Counted from the stretch's first letter, positions 26,200-37,295 are shown. The stretch: 64,000 bases of DNA from Rugosibacter sp. (GCA_030645365.1 JAUSMB010000035.1:36788-100787); one strand, 5' to 3'. Notes: generated by a model from the sequence alone, not told the origin. Numbers and translations: made by a program.

Positions 26200-27468
26200 G
26201 TGTCTACTATGGTTATTAAAAATGCTTTTTATGCGCAGTCGGGGGGCGTTACCGCCGTCATTAATGCTTCTGCTTGTGCCGTTATTGAGACAGCACGCGC
26301 ACATCCTGATCGTATAGGTAAAGTGCTGGCCGGGCGCGATGGCATTATTGGTGCGTTGACGGAGGATTTGATTGATACATCGCTAGAATCCGCTATCGAC
26401 ATTGCACGCTTGCGTCATACGCCGGGCGGCGCATTTGGTTCATGTCGCTATAAGCTCAAAAGTCTGGAGCAGAGTCGGCGTGAATTTGAGCGATTGATTG
26501 AGGTCTTTCGCGCTCATGATATTGGTTATTTTTTTTACAATGGTGGTGGTGACTCAGCGGATACCTGTCTCAAAGTATCCCAGCTTTCAGCTGCCCTTGG
26601 TTTTCCATTGCAAGCCATTCATATTCCTAAAACTGTTGATAACGATTTACCACTGACTGACACCTGCCCTGGTTTTGGTTCGGTGGCGAAATATGTTGCA
26701 ACCTCCATGCGCGAGGCCGGACTTGATGTTGCCTCAATGGCAAGAACCTCAACCAAGGTATTCGTGTTTGAAGTCATGGGCCGCCATGCAGGATGGATAA
26801 CTGCTGCATGTGCCTTGGCCGCCAAAAATGAAGGTGAAGCACCCCATTTGTTGTTGCTACCGGAAGTTTTGTTTGATGAAACACGGTTCTTGGCTCGTGT
26901 CAAAGAATGTGTTGATCGTTATGGTTACTGTGCCATTGCCGTGTCAGAGGGGTTGCTTGGGCCCGATGGCAAGCTGCTAGCTGGCGCGGGCACTACCGAT
27001 GCCTTTGGGCATGCGCAGCTGGGAGGTATCGGGCCGCAGATCGCACAACTGGTTAAAGAGCAGCTTGGCTATAAATTTCACTGGGCTGTTGCCGATTACC
27101 TGCAGCGGGCTGCACGGCATATTGCCTCGAAAACGGATGTCGAACAAGCGTATGCAGTGGGCAAGGCAGCAGTTGATATGGCCCTTGTCGGCAAGAACGC
27201 CGTGATGCCGGCGATCCGTCGTCTGGCAGATCATCCTTATCGCTGGGACATCGTCGAGGCTCCACTTGATCAAGTCGCGAATGTTGAACGAAAGATGCTA
27301 GCGGAGTTCATAACTGCCGATGGTTTTGGTATTACAGATGCAGCTCGTCGTTATCTTGCGCCACTTATTATGGGAGAAGATCTACCTCCTTTTCGCGAGG
27401 GCTTGCCAGATTATGTGAGACTGCAAAATGTAAGCGTAGCAAGAAAACTGGAGAGCTTTTTGATTTAA
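26200..27468 (+). CDS. pfp: pyrophosphate-dependent phosphofructokinase
   Basis: Phosphofructokinase-fold enzyme (422 aa) that phosphorylates fructose 6-phosphate reversibly, using pyrophosphate. PPi use is inferred from the Asp118 of GGGDS (115-119), where ATP enzymes have Gly, and from Lys in PKTVDND (143-149); MGRHAGW follows at 193-199. One oddity is Gly117, since most family members have Asp (GGDDS) or Asn there. Translation starts at the GTG abutting the adk stop or at an ATG three codons later. The PPi pump hppA follows 24 bases downstream, a strong functional link. Confidence 0.9.
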   Translation: MSTMVIKNAFYAQSGGVTAVINASACAVIETARAHPDRIGKVLAGRDGIIGALTEDLIDTSLESAIDIARLRHTPGGAFGSCRYKLKSLEQSRREFERLIEVFRAHDIGYFFYNGGGDSADTCLKVSQLSAALGFPLQAIHIPKTVDNDLPLTDTCPGFGSVAKYVATSMREAGLDVASMARTSTKVFVFEVMGRHAGWITAACALAAKNEGEAPHLLLLPEVLFDETRFLARVKECVDRYGYCAIAVSEGLLGPDGKLLAGAGTTDAFGHAQLGGIGPQIAQLVKEQLGYKFHWAVADYLQRAARHIASKTDVEQAYAVGKAAVDMALVGKNAVMPAIRRLADHPYRWDIVEAPLDQVANVERKMLAEFITADGFGITDAARRYLAPLIMGEDLPPFREGLPDYVRLQNVSVARKLESFLI

Positions 27469-27492
27469 CCTAATAACTACAGGAGAGAGAGT

Positions 27493-29580
27493 ATGTCATC
27501 AGAATTGATGTTTGCATTGATCTGCGCTGTATTAGCTATTGTTTATGGTGCTATCTCAAGTCGCTGGATATTGGCGCAATCTCCTGGTAACGATCGAATG
27601 CGCGAAATTGCAGCCGCCATTCAGGAGGGCGCGCAAGCTTATCTGAATCGACAATACACGACCATCGGTGCGGTGGGTGTCATTCTTGCTGTTGTTATCT
27701 GGTTTGCTCTCGGCTGGCATACGTCGGTCGGATTCATCATCGGTGCGGTGTTGTCAGGTGCCGCTGGCTATATTGGCATGAATGTTTCCGTGCGAGCAAA
27801 TGTGCGTACGGCAGAGGCCGCACGCGTCGGCCTCAATGAGGCACTGAATGTCGCCTTTCGTGGTGGTGCAATTACAGGGATGCTGGTTGTCGGTTTGGGT
27901 TTGCTGGGGGTTACGGGCTACTATGTTCTACTTAAAACCTTGGGCGGAACAACTGCCAGCTTGGAGAGCGTTGTGCATCCGTTGGTAGGCCTTGGGTTTG
28001 GCTCTTCTCTGATTTCCATTTTTGCACGGCTGGGTGGTGGAATTTTTACCAAAGGCGCTGATGTGGGCGCTGATTTGGTGGGTAAAGTCGAAGCGGGTAT
28101 TCCGGAAGATGATCCGCGTAATCCTGCGGTGATTGCTGACAACGTCGGTGATAACGTTGGTGATTGCGCTGGTATGGCAGCTGACCTTTTCGAGACCTAT
28201 GCGGTTACGATCGTGGCCACGATGCTGTTAGGCGCCTTGTTGTTCAAATCTTCTGATTTAATGGCTGAAGCGGCGATATCGTATCCGCTGGTGCTAGGGG
28301 GCTTTTCCATTATTGCTTCCATTGTTGGGGCCATGTTTGTCAAAATCTCCCCCGGCGGAAAAATCATGAACGCGCTTTACAGGGGCTTGATGGTTGCCGG
28401 TGGCATGGCATTGATCGCTTTTTATCCGCTGACAACCTGGCTGATTGATGACCATCTGCTTGATGCCGTGCTTGGTATCAGCGGCGGATCACAAATGCGG
28501 CTATATGGTGCATCAATCGTTGGTTTGGTACTGACCGGGTTGATGGTTTATATCACCGAGTACTATACCGGGACTGAGTTCAAACCAGTGCGGCACATTG
28601 CTGAAGCTTCAACCACGGGGCATGGCACAAACATTATTGCTGGCCTTGGGGTGTCTATGAAATCTACCGCTTGGCCTGTGTTGTCAGTGTGCGCCGCGAT
28701 CTGGGCTTCTTATACCCTGGGCGGGCTCTACGGCATTGCCATTGCAGCGGTATCCATGTTGTCGATGGCGGGCATCATCGTTGCTTTGGATGCGTATGGA
28801 CCGATCACGGATAACGCAGGCGGCATTGCCGAAATGGCTGATTTGCCTGCTTCAGTGCGCGGTATTACTGATCCGCTGGATGCAGTTGGAAATACAACAA
28901 AAGCAGTCACCAAAGGCTATGCCATTGGTTCAGCAGGGCTAGCGGCGCTGGTGTTGTTTGCCGACTTTACACATGGCCTGCAGGCGATGGGCAAGAGTTT
29001 CGCTTTTGACCTGTCAGATCCTGCGGTGATTATCGGTCTCTTTATCGGGGGCTTGATTCCCTACCTTTTTGGGGCCATGGCGATGGAAGCAGTGGGTCGC
29101 TCAGCGGGTGCGGTCGTTGTTGAAGTAAGGCGCCAGTTTCGCGACATCAAGGGAATCATGGAAGGCACGGCCAAGCCAGAATATGGCACATGCGTTGATA
29201 TGCTGACTAAAGCCGCAATCAAGGAAATGATGATTCCTTCGTTACTCCCTGTTTTAGTGCCGGTGGTAACAGCCTTTGGTATGAATGCGCTAATGGGTCC
29301 TGGAGCAGGTGTGCGGGCACTCGGTGGTGTGTTGATGGGTACCATCGTGACTGGTATTTTTGTTGCGATTTCAATGACCACGGGTGGAGGCGCTTGGGAT
29401 AATGCCAAAAAATATATTGAAGATGGTCACTTTGGCGGCAAAGGGTCAGAAGCCCACAAGGCAGCCGTGACAGGCGATACCGTTGGCGATCCCTATAAAG
29501 ATACGGCGGGCCCGGCAGTTAATCCGCTGATCAAGATCATTAATATCGTGGCACTCTTGATTGTGCCCCTGGTAGCCTGA
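27493..29580 (+). CDS. hppA: membrane-bound proton-pumping pyrophosphatase
   Basis: Inner-membrane pump with about 16 helices (695 aa) that couples PPi hydrolysis to proton export, or makes PPi in reverse. The catalytic site signatures are [20 protein letters not shown] and [19 protein letters not shown]. Lys470 and Thr473 in [12 protein letters not shown] match the residues that mark the potassium-independent, proton-type subfamily (Lys460/Thr463 in the usual numbering). AGGAGAGAG precedes the ATG. It follows pfp, suggesting that PPi made by biosynthesis is used for glycolysis or proton motive force. Confidence 0.95.
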   Translation: MSSELMFALICAVLAIVYGAISSRWILAQSPGNDRMREIAAAIQEGAQAYLNRQYTTIGAVGVILAVVIWFALGWHTSVGFIIGAVLSGAAGYIGMNVSVRANVRTAEAARVGLNEALNVAFRGGAITGMLVVGLGLLGVTGYYVLLKTLGGTTASLESVVHPLVGLGFGSSLISIFARLGGGIFTKGADVGADLVGKVEAGIPEDDPRNPAVIADNVGDNVGDCAGMAADLFETYAVTIVATMLLGALLFKSSDLMAEAAISYPLVLGGFSIIASIVGAMFVKISPGGKIMNALYRGLMVAGGMALIAFYPLTTWLIDDHLLDAVLGISGGSQMRLYGASIVGLVLTGLMVYITEYYTGTEFKPVRHIAEASTTGHGTNIIAGLGVSMKSTAWPVLSVCAAIWASYTLGGLYGIAIAAVSMLSMAGIIVALDAYGPITDNAGGIAEMADLPASVRGITDPLDAVGNTTKAVTKGYAIGSAGLAALVLFADFTHGLQAMGKSFAFDLSDPAVIIGLFIGGLIPYLFGAMAMEAVGRSAGAVVVEVRRQFRDIKGIMEGTAKPEYGTCVDMLTKAAIKEMMIPSLLPVLVPVVTAFGMNALMGPGAGVRALGGVLMGTIVTGIFVAISMTTGGGAWDNAKKYIEDGHFGGKGSEAHKAAVTGDTVGDPYKDTAGPAVNPLIKIINIVALLIVPLVA

Positions 29581-29597
29581 TTATTTGTGACGACCAG

Positions 29598-29632
29598 AAA
29601 ATAGGTAGCCCACAGGTTGCCTATTTTCATTT
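29598..29632 (+). terminator. terminator after hppA
   Basis: AAAATAGGTAGCC and GGTTGCCTATTTT form a stem with a short loop, followed by a T-rich stretch. It ends the adk-pfp-hppA unit. Confidence 0.65.
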
Positions 29633-29648
29633 GCTGAGCTGACTCATT

Positions 29649-30179
29649 ATGAGCACGATTGACTCCATTTCGAACCTCGATTATCTCGGTGATGCAACAC
29701 CATTCATTGGTCGCATCCAAGAAATCATCGCGTCTATTCAGATGTTCGATGATTTTAATAGTGCAGAAATCGCTGAGTTTTCCCGCTATATGCGCTGCTA
29801 CCACGCACCGCAAGGCAGTGAAATTATTTGCGAGGGAGAGGCGGGCGATTTCATGCTGTTAATTCTCGAAGGCAGCCTTGAGGTTGTGAAAAAAGATGTA
29901 CGGGGGCAACCACAAGTGCTCAGCATTGCTGACCCTGGCAAAATTCTGGGTGAAATGTCACTGATTGATGGCGAGCCACGTTTTGCCAGTTGCGTCTCGC
30001 TGACTCCGATGGATTTTGCCGTGCTTGATCGGCAAAGCTTGTCGCGCCTGATTGCTGAAGAGCCTACTCTGGGTATCAAGCTGCTGATGGAATTATTGAT
30101 TCTGCTGAATCAGCGGTTGCGTAGTGTCAGTGGGCAGTTATTGGATTGTTTGGAATCAAGACGTTCGCGGATTCGATAA
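29649..30179 (+). CDS. single-domain cyclic-nucleotide-binding protein
   Basis: A 176-aa Crp-like cNMP-binding domain with no C-terminal DNA-binding domain. The phosphate-binding cassette is visible as GEMSLIDGEPRFASC, with the Arg that contacts the cyclic phosphate, preceded by GSEIICEGEAGDFMLLILEG. It could be a stand-alone sensor acting through a partner, possibly one in membrane energetics given its position after hppA, but that link is only positional because a terminator separates them. Confidence 0.85.
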   Translation: MSTIDSISNLDYLGDATPFIGRIQEIIASIQMFDDFNSAEIAEFSRYMRCYHAPQGSEIICEGEAGDFMLLILEGSLEVVKKDVRGQPQVLSIADPGKILGEMSLIDGEPRFASCVSLTPMDFAVLDRQSLSRLIAEEPTLGIKLLMELLILLNQRLRSVSGQLLDCLESRRSRIR

Positions 30180-30386
30180 GTATTCACCGTCAGTATTGCC
30201 TGAACGAATAAAAAGTCAGTGCTGGTGATACGGCATCTGACGAAAAAATTGTCTGTTTATACGCCTGCAATATCTGGATGGCTAAATTTTTTGAAAACTT
30301 TCGCATTTTCCCATTGATGACGAAGGTGCTTTCAAGGATAATGCGCACCTCTGTAAGCCCAACTTGTTGCAACGGGTGAAGTCCTG

Positions 30387-30471
30387 GCCGGGATGGCGGA
30401 ATTGGTAGACGCAGCGGACTCAAAATCCGCCGCCGCAAGGTGTAGGAGTTCGACTCTCCTTCCCGGCACCA
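30387..30471 (+). tRNA. tRNA-Leu (anticodon CAA)
   Basis: 85-nt class II tRNA with encoded CCA. Acceptor GCCGGGA pairs with TCCCGGC; anticodon stem GCGGA/TCCGC encloses CTCAAAA, giving CAA at 30421-30423. The 207 bases before it hold no gene that I can support. Confidence 0.97.
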
Positions 30472-30673
30472 TGAAAAGACAGCATTGATGGCGCCAATCC
30501 GTCAAGTCTTTCAAAATAGCGGGCTATTAGTAACTTTTAAATGCCCGATGAAATAAATTGACTGCAGCCGTCATTAATTACACTGTGATGCAAATTATTT
30601 GCACACGGTAATACGCATCTGCGTTGCTTGCACAAATCCCAGCATTTAATTGATCAGTTTTGGCTAATCAGGT

Positions 30674-30702
30674 TTGCCCTGGCGGGGGTTGAGCGTTATA
30701 AT
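30674..30702 (+). promoter_or_regulatory. sigma-70 promoter of carAB
   Basis: TTGCCC at 30674-30679 and a perfect TATAAT at 30697-30702 are separated by 17 bases, about 80 bases upstream of the carA start. The 310-base stretch between tRNA-Leu and carA (30472-30781) holds this promoter and an untranslated leader; I see no PyrR-type attenuator or other gene in it. Confidence 0.8.
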
Positions 30703-30781
30703 TCTCCGGTTTGCCAAATACCATGTGAAACAATCAGGTGTTTGGTTCCATCTATCGCAAGCCTTGATTCAGGAGCCTACC

Positions 30782-31939
30782 GTGCCTCATTTTCCGCCCG
30801 CCCTTCTCGCTTTGGCCGACGGAACAGTATTTAGGGGTAAAGCCATTGGCGCCAGTGGCAAAAGTGTTGGTGAAGTGGTGTTCAACACAGCACTCACCGG
30901 CTATCAGGAAATCCTCACTGATCCTTCTTATTCGCAGCAAATTGTGACGCTAACCTACCCACACATTGGAAGTTACGGTGTGAATCATGAGGATGGTGAA
31001 TCAGGTCGAATTTTTGCGGCGGGCCTGGTGATTCGTGATTTGCCTTTGTTGGCCTCAAATTTCCGTAGTGAGCGAACTTTAGACGCCTATTTGCGTGCCG
31101 AAAATATCGTCGGAATTGCCGATATCGATACCCGCAAGCTCACGCGCTTGTTGCGCGAAAAAGGTGCTCAGGCGGGTTGTTTGATGGCAGGTGAAGCATT
31201 AAATGAAGATGATGCGATTCAGCAAGCCCGCGCCTTTCCTGGTCTTGCTGGCATGGATCTAGCAAAAGTAGTGACAACGGCAAAGCCGTACCCTTGGAGT
31301 GAGGGTGAATGGTCGTTAGGAAGCGGCTTTACACCGCAAATGACACCTCTGTTTCATGTCGTCGCTTATGATTTCGGTATTAAGCGAAACATCCTGCGTA
31401 TGTTGGCCGCGCGTGGTTGTCAGCTTACCGTCGTGCCAGCGCAGACTTCTGCTGCCGACGTACTGGCGATGCATCCGGATGGTGTATTTTTATCCAATGG
31501 CCCTGGTGATCCGGAACCTTGTGATTACGCGGTTGCCGCGATTCGCGAATTTCTTGACCAGCGTTTGCCGACCTTCGGCATCTGTTTGGGCCACCAACTG
31601 ATGGCGCTGGCCGCTGGGGCTAAAACGCGAAAAATGAAGTTTGGCCATCATGGTGCCAACCACCCTGTTAAAGATCTTGAGTCAGGCCGGGTATTGATTA
31701 CCAGTCAAAATCACGGGTTCATGGTGGATGAGGCTACTTTGCCGACGGAGGTAAACGTTACACATGTTTCATTATTTGACGGTAGCCTGCAAGGCATGAA
31801 GTGGTCTGACCGGCCCGCCTTTTGTTTTCAGGGGCACCCAGAAGCCAGCCCCGGGCCGCATGATGTGGGGTATCTCTTTGATCGTTTCATTTCCTTGATG
31901 GTTGAATATAACAAGACGCAAAAAACGCACCATGCCTAA
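30782..31939 (+). CDS. carA: carbamoyl-phosphate synthase small subunit
   Basis: Glutaminase subunit that frees ammonia from glutamine and passes it to CarB for carbamoyl phosphate, the precursor of arginine and pyrimidines. The N-terminal CPSase domain ([26 protein letters not shown]) is followed by a class I glutamine amidotransferase domain with triad Cys268 (FGICLGHQ), His352 and Glu354 (QGHPEAS). The GTG at 30782 is chosen because AGGAG at 30771-30775 is six bases upstream; the longer frame back to 30674 would include the promoter. Length 385 aa. It overlaps carB by eight bases. Confidence 0.95.
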   Translation: MPHFPPALLALADGTVFRGKAIGASGKSVGEVVFNTALTGYQEILTDPSYSQQIVTLTYPHIGSYGVNHEDGESGRIFAAGLVIRDLPLLASNFRSERTLDAYLRAENIVGIADIDTRKLTRLLREKGAQAGCLMAGEALNEDDAIQQARAFPGLAGMDLAKVVTTAKPYPWSEGEWSLGSGFTPQMTPLFHVVAYDFGIKRNILRMLAARGCQLTVVPAQTSAADVLAMHPDGVFLSNGPGDPEPCDYAVAAIREFLDQRLPTFGICLGHQLMALAAGAKTRKMKFGHHGANHPVKDLESGRVLITSQNHGFMVDEATLPTEVNVTHVSLFDGSLQGMKWSDRPAFCFQGHPEASPGPHDVGYLFDRFISLMVEYNKTQKTHHA

Positions 31940-34900
31940 GCGCACCGACATTAAAAGCATTCTCATCATTGGCGCGGGTCCGATCATCATTGGTCAGGCT
32001 TGCGAGTTCGACTATTCCGGAGCGCAAGCGTGCAAAGCCCTGCGTGAAGAGGGTTATCGTGTCATTTTGGTGAATTCCAATCCTGCCACGATCATGACTG
32101 ACCCCGGTATGGCTGATGTGACCTACATCGAGCCGATTACCTGGCGCGTGCTGGAAAACATCATCGAAAAAGAGCGGCCTGATGCCGTATTGCCCACCAT
32201 GGGTGGACAAACGGCATTGAACTGCGCGTTGGATCTGGCAAAGCATGGCGTCCTTGAAAAGTATGGCGTCGAAATGATTGGTGCTTCACGCGAGGCTATC
32301 GATAAAGCCGAAGATCGCGAAAAGTTCAAGCGCGCCATGACCAAAATTGGTTTGGGTTCGGCGCGATCAGGTATTGCGCACAGCATGGAAGAGGCGCAGC
32401 AAGTGCAGGGCGCTATGGGCTTTCCGACCATTATTCGTCCGTCATTCACCATGGGCGGCTCGGGCGGTGGTATTGCTTACAACCAGGAAGAGTTTGTTGA
32501 AATCTGCAAGCGCGGGCTGGAGGCATCGCCTACCAAGGAGCTACTGATTGAAGAGTCGCTCCTGGGTTGGAAAGAGTATGAGATGGAAGTGGTGCGGGAC
32601 TGCAAAGATAATTGCATCATCATTTGCTCCATTGAAAACCTTGACCCGATGGGCGTACATACGGGCGACTCCATTACGGTGGCACCGGCGCAGACGCTGA
32701 CTGATCGTGAGTATCAGCTCATGCGTAACGCCAGCATTGCGGTGCTGCGCGAGATTGGCGTGGATACGGGCGGCTCGAACGTGCAGTTTGCGGTGAATCC
32801 GAAAAATGGGCAGATGGTGGTGATTGAGATGAATCCACGTGTGTCGCGCTCATCTGCCCTGGCGTCAAAAGCCACGGGTTTTCCGATTGCGAAAATTGCC
32901 GCCAAACTGGCCGTTGGTTACACCTTGGACGAGCTGAAAAACGACATCACCGGTGGTGCAACCCCGGCTTCATTTGAGCCAGCGATTGATTATGTCGTCA
33001 CAAAAATTCCGCGCTTTGCATTTGAGAAATTTCCGCAAGCGAACGACCGACTCACTACACAGATGAAATCCGTGGGCGAAGTGATGGCCATTGGACGCAC
33101 CTTTCAGGAGTCCATGCAAAAGGCATTGCGCGGCTTGGAAGTCGGCGTGTACGGTTTTGATGAAATCGAGGCTACGCGTGAAGAAATCAATCACGAGTTG
33201 GCTAACCCAGGCCCACAGCGTATCTGGTACGTGGCACAGGCTTTTCGCGAAGGTTATTCGCAAGATGAAGTTTTTGCGTTAAGCAAGATCGACCCCTGGT
33301 TCTTGGCGCAGATTGAAGATATTGTTAATACGGAGTCATGGCTTAGCGCACAACGTTTGACTGATTTGGATGCGTCAGTCTTACGCAGATTGAAGCGGCA
33401 AGGTTTTTCTGATCGTCGCATCGGCTTGAAAGTCGGCGCTGGTGAGACGGCGATCCGTGAGCGTCGGCATGCTCTGGGCATTCGTCCCGTTTATAAGCGG
33501 GTGGATACGTGCGCGGCGGAATTCTCTACGGCGACGGCCTACATGTATTCCACGTATGAAGAGGAATGCGAAGCGCAGCCGACATCACGGCGCAAGATCA
33601 TGGTGCTGGGCGGTGGGCCGAATCGAATTGGTCAGGGTATCGAGTTCGACTACTGTTGTGTGCATGCCGTATTGGCGATGCGCGAAGATGGTTATGAGAC
33701 TATCATGATCAATTGCAATCCGGAAACCGTATCGACAGACTATGACACTTCTGATCGGTTGTATTTCGAATCGCTGACGCTGGAAGATATTCTTGAAATC
33801 GTGCATATTGAGCAACCCGAAGGGGTCATTGTGCAGTTTGGTGGGCAGACACCCCTGAAGCGTGCCCGGGAACTGGAAGCCAATGGCGTGCCCATTATCG
33901 GCACCAGCCCGGACATGATTGATGCGGCGGAAGATCGCGAGCGTTTTCAACAATTGCTGCATGAATTGGGGTTGAAGCAGCCGCCGAATCGCACAGCGCG
34001 CACTGAAGCGGATGCCCTGCGACTAGCTGAAGAAATTGGCTATCCGCTGGTGGTTCGTCCATCGTATGTGCTTGGCGGACGGGCCATGGAAATTGTCCAT
34101 GAGCAAAAAGATCTTGAGCGCTACATGCGCGATGCCATCAAAGTATCAAACGATTCACCCGTGCTGCTCGATCGTTTTCTGAATGATGCGATTGAGGTGG
34201 ATGTTGATGCCCTGTGTGATGGCAAGCAGGTCATTATTGGCGGCATCATGGAACACATCGAACAAGCTGGTGTGCATTCGGGTGATTCGGCGTGTTCCTT
34301 GCCGCCATTCTCGCTTTCCAAAGAGATTCAGGATGAGTTGCGTCGGCAAACTAAAGTCATGGCATTCGGGCTGAATGTCGTCGGGTTGATGAATGTGCAA
34401 TTCGCCATTCAAGGACAGGGCAGTGATACTGTGGTGTATGTGCTGGAAGTCAATCCACGTGCTTCACGCACGGTGCCTTTTGTTTCCAAGGCGACGAGCC
34501 TGCCGCTTGCAAAAATTGCTGCGCGGTGCATGGCAGGCCGCAGTTTGGCTGAGCAGGGCATAACGCACGAGATTATTCCACCTTATTTCTCGGTGAAGGA
34601 AGCCGTTTTTCCCTTTATCAAGTTCCCCGGTGTGGATAGTATTTTGGGCCCGGAAATGAAATCGACAGGCGAAGTCATGGGCGTAGGCCGCACGTTTGGC
34701 GAAGCATTTGTTAAATCGCAGTTGGCTGCGGGAACGCGCTTGCCTAAATCAGGTAGAGTATTTATTAGCGTTAAGGCGGCAGATAAGATCAAGGCTGTGG
34801 ATGTCGCCGCGCAATTGCACGAACTGGGTTTTGTGTTGACAGCGACCAAAGGAACAGCAGCCGTCATTGCTGCTGCGGGTTTACCCGTTTCCGTGGTGAA

Positions 34901-35150
34901 TAAAGTGACGGAAGGTCGGCCGCATATTGTCGATATGATTAAAAATGGAGACATGACCTTGATTATCAATACGATCGAAGAGAGTCGTAGTGCGATTTCA
35001 GATTCACGCTCGATTCGCACATCTGCCTTGGGTGCCAAAGTGACTTTGTTCACCACGATTGAAGGCGGCTTGGCCGCGTGTGCCGGCATGCGCCATGCCG
35101 GTCTGGAAACCTATTCTTTGCAACAACTGCATACTGAGCTTGCATCATGA
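31932..35150 (+). CDS. carB: carbamoyl-phosphate synthase large subunit
   Basis: ATP-grasp enzyme of 1072 aa with two homologous synthetase halves and a C-terminal allosteric domain. The halves begin [20 protein letters not shown] and [20 protein letters not shown]. The ATG at 31932 overlaps the carA stop and gives the standard MPKRTDIKS start. The segment [17 protein letters not shown], in the oligomerisation region before [14 protein letters not shown], carries a copy of the dispersed 25-bp repeat without obvious change of length. greA overlaps its stop by four bases. Confidence 0.97.
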   Translation: MPKRTDIKSILIIGAGPIIIGQACEFDYSGAQACKALREEGYRVILVNSNPATIMTDPGMADVTYIEPITWRVLENIIEKERPDAVLPTMGGQTALNCALDLAKHGVLEKYGVEMIGASREAIDKAEDREKFKRAMTKIGLGSARSGIAHSMEEAQQVQGAMGFPTIIRPSFTMGGSGGGIAYNQEEFVEICKRGLEASPTKELLIEESLLGWKEYEMEVVRDCKDNCIIICSIENLDPMGVHTGDSITVAPAQTLTDREYQLMRNASIAVLREIGVDTGGSNVQFAVNPKNGQMVVIEMNPRVSRSSALASKATGFPIAKIAAKLAVGYTLDELKNDITGGATPASFEPAIDYVVTKIPRFAFEKFPQANDRLTTQMKSVGEVMAIGRTFQESMQKALRGLEVGVYGFDEIEATREEINHELANPGPQRIWYVAQAFREGYSQDEVFALSKIDPWFLAQIEDIVNTESWLSAQRLTDLDASVLRRLKRQGFSDRRIGLKVGAGETAIRERRHALGIRPVYKRVDTCAAEFSTATAYMYSTYEEECEAQPTSRRKIMVLGGGPNRIGQGIEFDYCCVHAVLAMREDGYETIMINCNPETVSTDYDTSDRLYFESLTLEDILEIVHIEQPEGVIVQFGGQTPLKRARELEANGVPIIGTSPDMIDAAEDRERFQQLLHELGLKQPPNRTARTEADALRLAEEIGYPLVVRPSYVLGGRAMEIVHEQKDLERYMRDAIKVSNDSPVLLDRFLNDAIEVDVDALCDGKQVIIGGIMEHIEQAGVHSGDSACSLPPFSLSKEIQDELRRQTKVMAFGLNVVGLMNVQFAIQGQGSDTVVYVLEVNPRASRTVPFVSKATSLPLAKIAARCMAGRSLAEQGITHEIIPPYFSVKEAVFPFIKFPGVDSILGPEMKSTGEVMGVGRTFGEAFVKSQLAAGTRLPKSGRVFISVKAADKIKAVDVAAQLHELGFVLTATKGTAAVIAAAGLPVSVVNKVTEGRPHIVDMIKNGDMTLIINTIEESRSAISDSRSIRTSALGAKVTLFTTIEGGLAACAGMRHAGLETYSLQQLHTELAS
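33428..33452 (+). repeat. dispersed 25-bp repeat, copy in carB
   Basis: GAAAGTCGGCGCTGG then TGAGACGGCG, one difference from consensus. Same strand as carB, read as KVGAGETA. Confidence 0.75.
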
Positions 35151-35626
35151 GTGGCAAGTTTCCGATCACCCTTCACGGGGCCGAATTGTTGCGGGTTGAG
35201 TTGCAGCGGCTGAAATCTGTCGACCGGCCAGGCGTGATTGCCGCGATTGCCGAGGCACGATCGCATGGTGATTTGTCTGAAAATGCCGAGTATGACGCAG
35301 CCAAAGAGCGACAAGGCTTTATTGAAGGGCGTATTGCCGAAGTGGAAGGCAAGCTGAGTAACGCGCAGATCATTGACCCGGCCTCGCTGGATGCTGATGG
35401 TCGCGTTGTGTTTGGTGCGACGGTTGAACTCGAAGATGTAAATAGCGGGCAACCCGTGGTGTACCAGATTGTGGGCGATGATGAATCCGATATCAAATCG
35501 GGAAAAATCTCGTTTGGCTCGCCTGTCGCCCGGGCACTTATCAGCAAGTTCAGCGGCGATACTGTTGAAGTTCAAACGCCGGGTGGTGTGCGTGAGTATG
35601 AAATTCTCGATGTCAAATACATTTGA
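35147..35626 (+). CDS. greA: transcription elongation factor GreA
   Basis: Rescues backtracked RNA polymerase by stimulating cleavage of the transcript. The N-terminal coiled coil (residues 1-75, with the tip acidic residues in [20 protein letters not shown]) and the C-terminal FKBP-like domain ([23 protein letters not shown]) are both present; 159 aa. It starts within the carB stop (ATGA), and a promoter of its own is not evident. The carAB-greA order is common in proteobacteria. Confidence 0.96.
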   Translation: MSGKFPITLHGAELLRVELQRLKSVDRPGVIAAIAEARSHGDLSENAEYDAAKERQGFIEGRIAEVEGKLSNAQIIDPASLDADGRVVFGATVELEDVNSGQPVVYQIVGDDESDIKSGKISFGSPVARALISKFSGDTVEVQTPGGVREYEILDVKYI

Positions 35627-35688
35627 TGTTTTGCCTCGCGCAGGTTTTGTAAGTCACATTACTCTGGTTTGCCCTGTGTAGCCTTCTG

Positions 35689-36162
35689 ATGCGCATTGCG
35701 ACCGCGATATATACCCTTGTTATTTCCATCTGGCTGGGCAGCCAGATGGCCATTGGCTATATCGCCGCACCGGTTTTATTTTCGCAACTCGCTGACCGCA
35801 CACTGGCTGGAGAGCTGGCTGGCGCGATGTTTTCTCTCATGGCCTGGGTAAGTTTGGCGTGTGGCGCGTATCTTTTACTATATTTAACTGCAATAAAGCG
35901 CAGGGGTGTTTTCCGCTCGAGCGTGTTCTGGTTGGTTATATTTATGCTGGGCATTACAGCCATTAGCCACTTTGGCGTCCAGCCGTTGCTGGCACAGCTA
36001 AAACATGATGCGCACCCCTTGCCCGTGATGGAAAGTGCGTTTCATGATCGCTTTGCCTTATGGCATGGCGTGTCTAGCGGACTTTACCTGTTGCAGACTC
36101 TGTTGGGAGTCGCACTGGTGATTGTGCAAAATTGTGGCAAGCCCGGTGGCAAAAAACTTTAG
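35689..36162 (+). CDS. DUF4149-domain membrane protein
   Basis: Predicted inner-membrane protein of 157 aa with four hydrophobic segments (about residues 4-28, 48-66, 82-102 and 128-150). The family is found in betaproteobacteria next to greA and yhbY and its function is unknown. It converges with yhbY with only five bases between the stops. Confidence 0.75.
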   Translation: MRIATAIYTLVISIWLGSQMAIGYIAAPVLFSQLADRTLAGELAGAMFSLMAWVSLACGAYLLLYLTAIKRRGVFRSSVFWLVIFMLGITAISHFGVQPLLAQLKHDAHPLPVMESAFHDRFALWHGVSSGLYLLQTLLGVALVIVQNCGKPGGKKL

Positions 36163-36167
36163 CCGTT

Positions 36168-36548
36168 TTAGCTTTTGCGTTTTTTGCTCAATTCATTACG
36201 CGCTGCTTCTTGTTTTTTCGTCCCGATTTTTCTTGGTCGCCGTGTTGCCAGCGCCGACTTTTCTGTGTTTGCATCCACTGGGTTTTCACGCCAGAGCACG
36301 AGTAAATTACCGATGTGCTGTACTTGGGCACAGCGTAGCGAATGACAGATTTCATCAAAGAGCGCAGGACGCGTATCGCGTTCTATTCCGTAAAGGCGTA
36401 CTTTAATGAGTTCATGGGCCTTGAGGCAGCGATCAATTTCAGCCAAAACAGTCGGCGTAAGCCCTTTTTGGCTGATCGATACAACAGGATTCAAATGGTG
36501 AGCGCTAGCGCGCAGTGCGCGGCGCTGGGTGGGATTTAATTCAGTCAT
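36168..36548 (-). CDS. yhbY: YhbY-type CRM-domain RNA-binding protein
   Basis: Small ribosome-assembly-associated protein with a CRM (CRS1-YhbY) domain: LNPTQRRALRASAHHLNPVV, SISQKGLTPTVLAEI, ALKAHELIKVRLYG-like helix and GNLLVLWRENP. E. coli YhbY binds pre-50S particles. The C-terminal tail is extended and basic (126 aa) and carries a copy of the 25-bp repeat (EKSALATRRPRK). It diverges from rlmE with only 14 bases between the two start codons, as in E. coli, where the same neighbours occur. Confidence 0.92.
   Translation of the reverse strand: MTELNPTQRRALRASAHHLNPVVSISQKGLTPTVLAEIDRCLKAHELIKVRLYGIERDTRPALFDEICHSLRCAQVQHIGNLLVLWRENPVDANTEKSALATRRPRKIGTKKQEAARNELSKKRKS
36238..36262 (-). repeat. 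dispersed 25-bp repeat, copy in yhbY
   Basis: Perfect core on the minus strand, then CAACACGGCG (one difference). Sense orientation in yhbY, encoding KSALATRR near the C-terminus. Confidence 0.78.
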
Positions 36549-36562
36549 AGGCGAATTGTAAC

Positions 36563-37192
36563 GTGAGTGAGAAAGTCAAACGCAATAAAAAGAATAAAGC
36601 CTGGATGATGGAGCATGTCACGGACACCTACGTGCAACGTGCAAGGTCTGAAGGATGGCGTTCGCGCGCAGCATTTAAGCTCATTGAGATTGATGACAAC
36701 GACAGGCTGTTACGACCTGGAATGACGGTGGTGGATCTTGGCTCCGCGCCGGGGAGCTGGTCGCAAGTCGCTTCCAGGCGCATCTTGCCCGGCGGGCGGC
36801 TCATTGCGCTGGATATTTTGCCGATGGATAGTTTAAATGGCGTTGATTTTATTCAAGGTGATTTTCGTGAAGATGAGGTGTTGCACGCTTTGGAAGAAAA
36901 GCTGGCAGGTCGCAGAGTGGACCTTGTACTTTCAGATATGGCCCCCAATATGTCAGGTATTGAATTGGTGGATCAGACGCGTGTCATGCTGCTCGCTGAG
37001 TTAACACTGGATTTTTGTGAGAAAAATTTGAAACCGGATGGTGTCATGCTGGTCAAAGTGTTTCAAGGTCTTGGTTTCATGGAGTTACGCACCGCTGTAT
37101 TGAAAATGTTTAAAACCGTGCAAGTCAGAAAGCCAGCCGCTTCACGTGGTCGTAGCGCGGAGAATTTTTTATTAGCACAAGGTAAGCGTTAG
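36563..37192 (+). CDS. rlmE: 23S rRNA 2'-O-ribose methyltransferase RlmE
   Basis: Heat-shock-linked enzyme (RrmJ/FtsJ) that methylates U2552 of 23S rRNA late in 50S assembly. The SAM-binding motif is [15 protein letters not shown] (57-71) and the catalytic tetrad is Lys39, Asp125, Lys165 and Glu200. Length 209 aa, GTG start. It is followed by ftsH after about 100 bases, the order known from E. coli. Confidence 0.95.
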   Translation: MSEKVKRNKKNKAWMMEHVTDTYVQRARSEGWRSRAAFKLIEIDDNDRLLRPGMTVVDLGSAPGSWSQVASRRILPGGRLIALDILPMDSLNGVDFIQGDFREDEVLHALEEKLAGRRVDLVLSDMAPNMSGIELVDQTRVMLLAELTLDFCEKNLKPDGVMLVKVFQGLGFMELRTAVLKMFKTVQVRKPAASRGRSAENFLLAQGKR

Positions 37193-37295
37193 TTGTTGTT
37201 TACGCGTCGCCTGTGAGCTATCCATAGCGTTTGCAGATTGTTATCAGCAGCAATAGAATGGGCTTAGTACATAGCCCGTAGAAAGTAGAGTTATC

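Noticed and set aside
30674..30781. Extended carA start at 30674
   Set aside because: It would translate through the -10 element of a near-consensus promoter; the GTG at 30782 has AGGAG upstream.
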